Source: Watersipora subatra (lineage: Eukaryota > Bryozoa > Gymnolaemata > Cheilostomatida > Watersiporidae). Taken from it: a stretch of 64,000 nt of DNA. Shown here piece by piece: positions 50,801 through 62,800 of this stretch. Under the pieces are notes generated by a model that ran no database searches, was not told the DNA's origin, and saw nothing but the letters and a program-made list of their open reading frames with translations. The stretch is from positions 4,960,001-5,024,000 of the forward strand of contig NC_088711.1 of NCBI RefSeq assembly GCF_963576615.1, in the 5' to 3' direction. The stretch's first letter is position 1; every line of letters starts with the position of its first letter. The position numbers were made by a program, and so were the translations under genes.

Positions 50801-53800
50801 TTAATGATATCTGAAAAACAAGTTATGATTTTTTTTAGTCTTTTTAATAATGTGTGCTTTGACTTAATTAGATTTATAAATAAATTTGCATCATTCATTG
50901 ACTTTTAAAACCTAGTTGTACTATGACAATACTAGACCTACACTATAGTTTACTACACAACACTATCCTACACTGTATTACAGCATCCTAGACTATACAT
51001 GACTATACCGTACTATACCGTACTATACCGTACTATACCATAATATACCATACTATACCATACTATACCATACTATACCATACTATACCATATTTTATCC
51101 TATTATACCGTACTATGCCATACTATATCCAGAATTACTATACCGCGCTATATCGTACTGTACCATACTATACTGAGCTATATCGCATTACAGCAACCCA
51201 TATCGCATTATACCACACCAGACAGCATTAGACTAACCCATATTACAGTTAATTATATTTTACTAACTGGCACTAAATGACATTATAGTTGTAATATAAC
51301 TAAATTTTAGTCAGATATTGCCAACAGAAAGTTACATTTATGTATTGAATAGCAGTTCAAAGTGTTGCTAGACTGTTCTATTTACTTCTATTAATATACA
51401 TTAGTTCTATTAGGTTGCGTATAGAAACACCAGCATTATGGTTTGAGCTGGGACTTGAATCTGAATATACAACCTTAAAGCACCATCTTACTTTTTATAA
51501 TAATAATAACAATAATAGTGCTAGAAATTCCCCTGCTATACAGCCCATGATTAAAGTAAAATTGGAAAAAAGAAAGGGTACTGATGGTTGAGAAATGCAA
51601 TATTAGCAGTCAAATGGCACTGCAGTGCAATAGGATAACTGCAATGGTAGCTGTAATGTACTGGGTGTGGGTGTTATTATATACAACAAACAGCAATAAT
51701 GAAAGGAAAAGATTATATGTTTATATCTCTCCCCCTGCAATAGGAGAAATGCAATATTAGAAGAAAAATGTACTGATGTTATTAGAATAACCAATATTAT
51801 TAATATAGTAGTAATACAGTAATAATAGAAAACCAATGCACAATTTTGTTAACATTTCAAAACCTCACAGCTAACAATATCAAGAAGTTGTGATATTTAT
51901 ATAGATTTTTAGCAAATCTAGTTAGCAAAACTATTTAGAAAAATAGTAACAGTAACATATTGCCCAACATCAATCACTATATACTTCGATCTTGTAAATC
52001 CGAATGCTTATTCTTATAATTAAATATTGTAATAATCTCATAAGAATTGTTAAAATGAATATCATTGTCTTTTCCTTTACTTCCACTGCTTTGGACATCA
52101 GTTAGAATACCAAAGTACTCAAACGTGTCCAAAATGTCAGTCGCAGTCATATTTCAGTACTTCTACGCTAATTACATAAACCTTCGGCAATTCGACAATG
52201 CTATAGACTGGTGAAATATGCATGTTCTCTTTACATGACATGCGCATGACTTAATTGTTCTATTCTCTGTCGCTCGGCGTTTCGTTTGCCGGTCTTAATT
52301 TTGATAAAAATAAGGCTTGGCAAGTTTTAATAACGATTTTAGGCCGAATTAATCAGTCTATTTATGTATAATGCGATCAGATGGGTGAGGTTTAGGAAGT
52401 TTTCTACAAATAACAAAGACTTGGTAACAAATCTAACTAGGTTTATATGAGTTTTGTATCATTATTATGCTTAAGCGACTCCATTGAAAAATGGTTAAAT
52501 TTGTTGATGAGATTTCGGTACAAGGGTTTGCGACGGCCGTTTATGAATAATTTTCGTGAGTTGTGTGCACATATGCATTTATCATAAATTTCCCAACCAA
52601 TCGCTTCGCTCGTGTTTGGTCGAGGGAATATTCACTTAGGCAATAGTTTGATCTTTAGAAAATTACATTAACTTTTTTGTGTGAAAGAATTGTTGCTCAG
52701 TTAATTCTCCATATTGTTTCGCGGTTTAGTTGCCTTTTGCTGTTGCATTCAGTCTTCAGAGGTTCTTATTTAAAAATTTATTATTATATGTCCTTTGCCG
52801 TTTAGGATGAAGTAATTGTGAATTCTGTTGGAGCTGCCATAGACTTGTCTAGAGGTCATGTAGCCCCTGCACTAGCACGCAGAGCAGGGCCAAAGCTACA
52901 AGCAGCATGTAAAGCATTGGCTCCTTTGAAAGTAGGTGATATTGCTGAAACTGATGGCTTTCAGATGGGATGTAAGATACTTCACTGTAACTTGGCAAAG
53001 TATGAAGATGAGGCGACTAACAAGCTGGTAAAGTTTATTCACTGAGCATTTTACTTTAAATTCTGATTGGTGGATGTTGAATAAATATCATATCTGATAT
53101 GCTGACGTGACCACGATTTAATTTGGCTCAAAATGTCAATGAAGAAAAACTGGTGTGAGTGCATCACTTTCAACCTCTGAAAAGCAAACATGTCTCATGA
53201 TTGCTTTATAGAGTGCATATGCAATCTGTAACACAATCATGAACTTCAAACGGCGCTAGTATTTACGAAAGCGTTACATTTACGTTACTAATTCATTAGT
53301 ATGGCAAGGACAGCGTATTGGGTAAGCTTGCTGGCCTGTAGACTTAGAGTTTATGAGTTCGAACCTAATGCGAAGCAAATTTTTTGTTCCAAAAACTTTA
53401 TTGCTATAACTGGAGACACAAATGACAGACAGACAAACAGGTTTATATATCTGTTAACTTCCTTCATGAGTTATTCTGAGATTGGTGTAGCTTCAAGGAG
53501 TCAGTCGACTTCTTTTACAGTAACACACTTGCAATAGTGATCTGGCACCTGCCTGTCTCTCACCCGCCCAAAACCTATTGTCAGAGAGACCAATGACTTG
53601 TACATTGTCAGAATTCTCATTTCTAGCAGTATCACTAATTTCTTCTACAAAATCTGTGAATAAATTATTACTACTGTTTCAGGATCAGAACTAAACCGAG
53701 AATGGATATATGTAGAATAGTTTATTTCAACTTGTAAGTAACTAGATGTGTAAACATATATAGCTTAGTGTCGATTGGCTACCTTGTCTAGGACCTACTT

Positions 53801-56800
53801 GTGATATGTGTACTAGCTTATCCAGCATCTAATAAAAACATTAGAAAGCTCTGCTTGTCCGCTTGTATAGCCTTAGTTATCATAATTTCAATGAGTCAGC
53901 ATTGCTTATTTGATGTCTGTGTATTGATGAAAAGTGATTGAACTGCTCTGAGGTGTGTCTGAATGCTCCATCTTGGCTTTCCTCTCATCAGATGAAGTAA
54001 TGTCTCAAAAATGTCATTGCACAACAACAGCCTTTATGAAATTATGACATAGTCACACAAACCTACATGAAAATATTTTCTGACAAAGCGTGGTGCGTGG
54101 TTCTTATTTATTATGTATTATTCTTATAACTTTGTAGAAAATAAAAGAACTCATGCACAAGTGTCTAACGAAAGTTGCGATGAGTAACTATAGCTCTATA
54201 GCACTGCCTGCTCTTGGTACGGGATCTTTGGGTTACCCTGCAGAGCTTGTGGCAATGTGGATGATTGATGCTATTATCGATTACTGTGAGATGTTTCCAA
54301 GGAGCTCTCTTACAGCTGTTGACATATTCTTATACAGTTCAGACAGAAAAACTATTGAGGTTCATGGTGATGTCTTCTTTTCTTAACTATTTCTCTATTA
54401 TATCATCATTAAATTCCCCTTTCATTGTAGACTCACTCTCTTAATTAATTCATATTTATTTTTAATCATCTTTAGAGGTTTTTATATACAACTTTAGTTT
54501 GTCAAAAAAATCTTCACTTCATAGTTGTTGAAAAATATTTCAAAGCTCGATGAAAACTTTTTTATTTGCAGAGTTGTGTTTGCTTAGAAATTAATTCCAA
54601 GTTTTCCCTAATATTTAATCAAACAAATTTTTATTTTATCTTATTCTAAATGCTATTATTATCATTGATAGTTCAAGAAAGTAAAGGAATAGATTACAGC
54701 GCGGCGTTATGTAATATTTGTTAAACTATGACAAGTTCATACAAAAGTTAGCTTTACAAGAGCTACATATTCTAGGAATGTTGTTGCCAAGGTAACCTTT
54801 TAACAATGCCTAAGAGATGGTAATTGTGATAATGACTCAATATACAGTGTAGCTGTTGATAACTTGCGCATAGATATAATTTAGGACGAGTCATTTTGTT
54901 CTGCAAATTATAAATAGACCAAATGCAAAGTCACTTATAATAGAAGTTAACGCAGCTGTTAAAAATAATAGCTGTTTTCTGTTGTATTTAGGGTTTTGAG
55001 AACTTCATGAGCAGCTTTGTGTACAAGGAGGGTACAGATGAGCACCTATTAATATACAACCGAGTTCACTTGGACCTCGTCTGGCAGGATCTTACCGATT
55101 CTACCGTAAGTTGACCTTACGATATACTGTAGTTAGTCTGTAGCCTGGGACACATACATAGCTGACCTGGTGACATATTTAGTAGGTAACTATGGAAACA
55201 TACATACAGGTTTGGTGATATATTTAGTATGTTAGACTCATTTACATAAGAGTTTGCCATGGCTTTGGGAGTTGTTATCAAATTAGGTATAAAAAGTCTA
55301 TCAAAATGGAAAGAATAAACCGCATTTGAAGGATTATCTTGTGGCTGAACTTCAACTCAAAGTGATAGATGTTCCAGCTGCTTTAGATACTTGATACTGT
55401 GGGCAGAAATAATTGTGAACATATCATGTAATAGAGGTGGTATTGTGTGCAGACAATGTTTAAACATATCATGTAATAGAAATGTAACCTTGCCTATAAT
55501 AGCTAAGGGGTAATGTTATTTAATGCCGTGCATGCTCATGGCACATGTATCCTTGCAGGAAGATCTCGTGGTAATTAGCACAAGTTCTAAAGATCCGGTC
55601 GCGGAGAAAATAAAGCAGAAAGCGGGCCATGAACTGCAAAGGGTTTGTTCCAAGTTCAACACCTTGACAGTTGGTAGCATTAAAGAAACCCAAGCTTATA
55701 ATATGACCTGCAAAAACATTATTCACTTCAACTGTCCACCAAGTCAAGATGGGAACACAGATGTAAGTAACATTTTATATAATTTCCAATGCTTGTCAAA
55801 TTTATTCTGACACCGCTATGTATGAATGCTGATCTTTTTATTAGAAAATATAAGTTTTACCTCTCTAAAGGCATAATAATAAAGCAAATATAATAGCAGC
55901 AATATAATTATTATTACTGAGTAAATTTGATTAAGGAATATACATATTTTTACATAAACCAATCAATTATATAATATATTCCTTGTGCTTTTAGAGAAAC
56001 AAATATGCATAAGTGAGAACATGCATAAGTGAACTAAGTATTATTATTAATATTATTACTGTTATTTTTTGATAAGGTGGCGATATGGTGTATCGCCACC
56101 TGCTATTAAAAAAAATTAAATTAAATCTTTCAACAAGTGAATAAAACCTAATTACCAATAAAGAGTTACGTAGATTACATGATGACGACAACAAGCCCAA
56201 CGCCATGACTAGCTATGCTATTGCGTATTATGAGCCTCATCACTCTTCCAGCTTTTTTCTTTTGTTTAACTAATTTTGTTGATGAAAATAAATCACAAAG
56301 AAAAAAAAAACTATATTTCATTGCCATATTTATAATCCATGCTAAACATGACATACCTCACTAAAACACACTGTTAGTCATGAAATATCTCACTCGTGAC
56401 ACATCTCACTTGTGACACATCTCCCTTGTGACACATCTCATTTGTGACACATCTCACTCGTGACACATCTAACTTGTGACACATCTCACTCATGACACAT
56501 CTCTTTCGCGACACATCTGACTCGCAACACATCTCACTTGCAACACATCTCACTCACAACACATCTCACTTGTGACACACCTCACTCGCGACACATCTCA
56601 CTTGTGACACATCTCACTCGCGACACATCTCACTCATGACACATCTCACTCATGACACATCTTTTTCACGACACATCTCACTTGCAACACATCTCACTCG
56701 CGACATATCTCACTCGCAACACATCTCACTCGCAACACATCTCACTCGCAACACATCTCACTCGCAACACATCTCACTCGCAACACATCTCACTCGTGAC

Positions 56801-59800
56801 ACATCTCACTTGTGACACATCTCACTTGCAACACATCTGACTCGCAACACATCTCACTTGCAACACATCTCACTTGTGACACACCTCACTCGCGACACAT
56901 CTCACTTGTGACACATCTCACTCGCGACACATCTCACTCGCGACACATCTCACTCGCGACACATCTCACTCGCGACACATCTCACACATGACCCATCTCA
57001 ATCAAGATATTTGTCATGTATCGTAATACCAAAGAATGACATTTTCGGTGTATTTTGGCTTATATGTGGTATATCAACTTTTTGGAGCTCTTTCAAGTCT
57101 CTGGCTTGCGTTAATGCCAGAACTAGTTTATTAAATCTACTAGTAGTCACATATACCATAACATTTGGGATACGTATAGTGTGGTTTTGGCATATTTTTC
57201 TTTAGTTGAACAGGATTTTAATGGTAGTCTATTGACTTACTGCTGCTCTAAATTGATTATTTCTAAGCGATGCCCTTGCAACATACTTGTACCAGGTTTG
57301 TTACTCACAACCTACATGTACATGTATCTGTTGTTAAGGTACTGTTGCATACTAATCTATTTTTGGTTATAATCTAGCTAATGCAAAACAAGCATATACG
57401 CTCATGACTTGTTTCCCGTCGATTACTGAATCTTAATAAGAAAGGTCAATGTCATATGGTACGAGAGCACAAAAATCCTAAAAAATTCTCCTCGCAAGAA
57501 CAAAAACATTAAGCAGCGTCATTTCCTAATACATGGAATATGGATTAACATGGTTTACAACATATTTTCCCAAAGCAGAATTCCAAATAAATTTTTGAAA
57601 GTCAAGATAAAACTGTTTTATTGCAGGCTCTGCAAGGCGTAGTCAAGGCATGTCTAGGCATATGTACAGTGAAGAAATATCGATCCATAGCTTTTGCTCC
57701 AGATAGTTTCACAAGTGAAGACTATGCTGCAGATGTAGTTGCTGACTCCGTGCTGGCTGCTATAGCCGATTTCAGTCAGCAACATCCCCAGAGTTGTCTT
57801 ATCACCATCAAATTCTATCTGTCTCCTGACAGCACGACAACCGCTGTCAGAGAGGTGATCCTTTTCAATGGTGTAGTTTTGTATGCTTGGATTATTTCTT
57901 AAACTCTGTATGAGAATTTAGCAGAAACAAGTAGGTAAAATCTGTACATACAATCCATGTATGTTACACAGCATCTTTTAGTTCTGTCAATGACTATGAA
58001 GAAACATTGGTTTGCTCGCGATTGATTCTTGCTGCTAATACAGACCAATTGGTCTAACAGTCGACCAATCGGTTCCCCTCGCTGATTACATGTTATATTC
58101 TCTTTGGCTCTGCTCAAAAACTAAATATGAATATTGAAGCTTTTATTTTGTGAAAATTGATTACACAATCAAATATTACAGAAATCTTTCCAACGTTGCA
58201 ATACGTATTTATGAAGGTAAAAAGAAGCTAATCAGTATGGGCTGCCATATGATATTCTGTATTCTGCTTTCTAATTTTGTTGCTTCTATCTGCTACTGCT
58301 TTTTTTTGCTGACACGTATTTCAATGAGTCAACAGTTTTTGTAACAGGATTTCAAGTGGTCTGTGCGCCGTCATGGAATAAAAAAACTCTCTGACGGATA
58401 CTCCTTGGCAAACAAAACTAAACTAACAGTATGTAAAGGAGACTTAGCAGAGACATCTGTGAGTATAAGTAAATTGTTCTAGAACAATCTTCTTTCCTTG
58501 CTTCCTTTGAATAACTAATTGAAACACTACTAATACAAATGGCATTAAATTAACTTCGTAGATACATTCACCTTCTGACGATTCCATTTAATACCCTTCT
58601 TATTGTTGGCTTTTTATTTACTCAGGCCGACTTCATAATCAATTCAACAGGAAGTCACATGGCTTTGTCAGGTGGCAAGACATCTCTGGCTCTGCTCAAC
58701 AAGGCGGGTCAGGCATTGCAAGAGGAGTGTAATCGACACGCTCCCATAATAACTGGTGATATTGTGATGACCGAGGGCTTTGGACTGCCCTGTAAGCAGG
58801 TGCTACATGTCTGCTGCCCAAAACTCTGGATCAGAGGAGAAACAGAGCAGGTGGGAATCTATTTTTATGCAATTGCAGTAGTTAGAAGAGATATATTTTT
58901 ACAACTTGCATTTTTGATTTTCTTGTACAATGTTTTTTTACTTTTGATTCAATTCAGAGGTGTTTAGGAACAGTATTTCGCGAAATATAATTGTTTCCAA
59001 AACTGAAATTAGCTTCCATCTCATCCAAAAGCATGGCCAGTTCATAATATTAATGCGTTGTACTTCCCTCGCTGTCAGACTTAAAATTGTACCTGGGTGT
59101 TTAGAGATTAAGGGACCTGATCATAAGATGCCTGTCCTGGGCAGATGACACAAAAGCAGAGAGTCTTGCTTTGCCACCTATCGGTACGGGACTCCTAGAG
59201 TACCCTCCTCAATCTGTGGCCAGATGCGTGGTGCACGCTGTTGCAGATTTTGCTCGGCTGAACCGAAAGTCACTTCTGAAGAGTATTTCCCTAGTCATCT
59301 TTTCAGCTGATGAATCTGCTATTGAGGTAAGTTAACTCTTAATTTACAACTTTTTGAATATGGTTGAAGCTGGAATGGCTGGTTTGGTAGATTTATTCCA
59401 ATTCGACATTAATGATTTCTAATTATAATACATTATGTCACAGCTGAGCTTAGGGCAAAGAGACTGGAACATTTTTTTTTATGTAACAGGGTTGGTAGAT
59501 AAACCAAACACATGCATCAACAAAGTTTAATAAGAACAACAACAATGTTAGAATTACAATAATATAAATATACAAACTTTGACTTTAACTAAGTTTAAAT
59601 TCAGATCAACGTTTCTTTAGCAAGAAGTCAGCCAGGTGCTACCTACTGCTTACACCAATGTCAGTAAAAATCAGCTTTAAAATGACCATAGTATTATTAA
59701 TGCTATAATTTTTAGTTATATTGTTTTCTAATAGCACTCTCTTGTATCTGCCGCCGTTCATTACTTTGTGCATTGCGGATTTTTCTATAAAACTATTTAA

Positions 59801-62800
59801 TCTATTTACAGATAATTACTTTTGAAAATGATTCTTAATAGCTACATAAATTTACGGTGAATTGTGCTTATATACTTGACAAGTTGAAGCCAGTCATATA
59901 AAAACTAATTTACAAGTATTAGCTATGATTTTTATTATTGTCATTTAGAAGTCATGTCTGTCAGTCCAAATTCTGGTACAGTAATTGTAACGTTATGACC
60001 TTGGCAACCCAATATGACAACTAATATGACCAAACAAGTCCCGAGTTTAATCCGTTGGCTTTTCGAAGTGTAGAAATGAAGTCGCTACTTAAGATAACAT
60101 TTGGTACATAACGAGTCTTCCCATTTATTAGATGAAAGTTACAATACATACATGCACTTTGTTTGTTGGGATATAAAATCAAATAGTAAAAAACACATTC
60201 AAGTACTGATATTACAGCTAAACAAACAAAACTGGTGCATATGAAGGTCGTAGCTGAATTACGCCAAAGAGATACCATAGTAATTATTTACTAACAAGAA
60301 TGTTATCCACTAATAAATACGCCAGTTTCGATGAGCTACTGATCTTGTTGTTACAAAGAATGTTACCAGGTTAAGGTCAGTTCCGTCAGAACACACCACA
60401 TGTATTGTTGATGATACAAGCTACAGGACGCGTATAAATATGTGATAATATTTAGATATTATCACATATTTGTCTGCGTCCTGTAGGTTTAGCTATTTAT
60501 TACATGAATGTCAGTGTTGATTATTAATGTGTTCTTTTCAACAGTTCAAACCAAAAAAGCTCTGAAACAGATTGCTCAACTGATACTGTTAACTTATAAT
60601 ACATAAAACTTGCATATACAAATCCTAGTAGGACCATGCTGGAGACATGGTTGATCACATATAATGCGGTTGGTAAAAAAAAATGCTACAGTTTCTACAA
60701 TTGATCCCGATGTCTATGTAACTGAATGGTTTAGCTCCACTGTAGATTACACTGAGTACTGTGTTGACAAGTTATTTTTATAAGAGTAGTGTTCTGCCTT
60801 AAGATGATAAGTGATTTATGGCAGGACATGAATTCTTATACTGAATAAAACATAGAGTTTTCATATCTGCTTTGTCATCATTTAAATCTCAATATTCAGC
60901 AATCTTATGAGTCTATGCTGCTTTACGCTGGAAATCTAGGAGTTTTTTTTACTTTGTGGTCTTCAATTAATTAATATTTCACTTATTTCTTAAGTTTTTT
61001 GTTTGTTTTTAGGGTGTTGAACAGGCCCTTGACTTCCATTTGGAAGAACAGATAACCGGCAAGGTTGATATGACATCTACTCTGCAAGATGGAAAAACCA
61101 TTGTTGGTCTGTTGGCTATATGATGATTGGCAGCATATTTTCGTTATAGTTACTTGTTGTAAATTACCCCTTGGGCTTTCTTCAATGTTCAATGCCTAAC
61201 TCTACATATGATAATATCACTGCTACAGTGAGGCTTTTTATGATGGAGACAGAGAATGTTATTTTTCAAGATTCGATTGGTGAGCAATTATGTGAAACAT
61301 CTAGCAAAAGATATTGTCAAAAGAAGTCACAAAAACGCTGAAGGCGCAGCAAGTGTCATTAAAGTAGTGATCTACAAGGTTACGTTTAAATTAAACTGTA
61401 TTTAGCTCATTGGTTAGCTTACTAAATCTTGGCATACAGTATATTGCAGGCAACACAAGTACTATGAATATTCAGATGCAGTTGTTACATTAAGTATTCA
61501 AAAGTTTTTCTCATGAGACTTTATGTATACATTGTTAAAGACTTGGAAATTTTCTAAAAGAATATAAACTATAATTTACTATTTTTCTAAGGAAATGAGC
61601 AAATGTCTGAGAATGATTAATCAAAATGTCTGCCTATTTTGACTGCACACCCCAATTTTCCCGATGTGTAAATGAGTTTTAAGACTTCCTCTTCAGTTGT
61701 ACTGCATACACAAGGCTAATATTAAACACAATACTTTGTATCTCAAGTCTGTGAAGTCCGTTTGAGTTAAAACTTAACATTTATATGACTTTGAGCTTTA
61801 GTGACTAGTTGTAAAGAGTAGACAACCACTGACTTTTTATCAATGACACGCAGTGTGTGTCAATTCTGGGCATTCTCACTCCACAAATATTCTCACTCCA
61901 CAAATAATAATTCTCATCTCCACAAATATCATATTGTGGGCAATATCTGTGGAGTGATATTGCCCACAATCTGGGCAATATCACTCTACAAATCACCATT
62001 TGCGCAATTTAAGCAGCTTCCCATTTCCTAGTTACTTCAAATTATTAAATTTGAAGTATTAGTTTGAATTCTGCCTCAGCAAATCTTTTAGATCTACCCA
62101 ACCCTTGGGAAAATCCAGTGCACGAGTTTCGGGAATGTCGTGTTAGGAAAGGCACAAGGGAGTACAAAGATGTCATCACAGATTTGAACAAAACTCTGAA
62201 TAGACCAACAGCAACCATAATAGAGGTAAAATTTCACTGAAATACTAATAATCTCTCTCACTCATTACTGGGCAGTGACCCAAACTCAATCATCCCACTT
62301 GAGCTGTGAACTGGAGTATCACCTTGGGATTAGAGAAACTCGAGATAGTAAATCTTTAATAACTGCTGGTGTTACACTTGAATGTTCTCTATACCTGGTC
62401 TAGTCGGGTAGAGAGTATCAAGTCAATCTTTAATAACTGCTGGTGTTACACTTGAATGTTCTCTATACCTGGTCTAGTCGGGTTGAGAGTATCGAGTCAA
62501 TCTTTAATAACTGCTGGTGTTACACTTGACTATTCTCTATACCTGGTCTAGTCGGGTAGAGAGTATCGAGGAATTTGTTCTCAAAGCTCCCATTATCACT
62601 TGAATTTTCTTCATCTCAACTTTTAACCTTTCATAATAATAATAATCTGTAATCATTTTTGTGAAGAAATACTCGTTGGTGCAGCTAACAGCCCTGTTAA
62701 GATTGGCTAACATCCTTAGGAATGTCTTGTCTATCTTAACCTATAGTGGAACTAGGTCAAAGAGAAAAAAACAACACCAGCTTAAGCTGTAACAAACCTA

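Noticed and set aside
56652-56840. 62-codon frame of HISLATHL-type repeats
   Set aside because: It falls wholly inside the 16-bp minisatellite and changes frame every unit.
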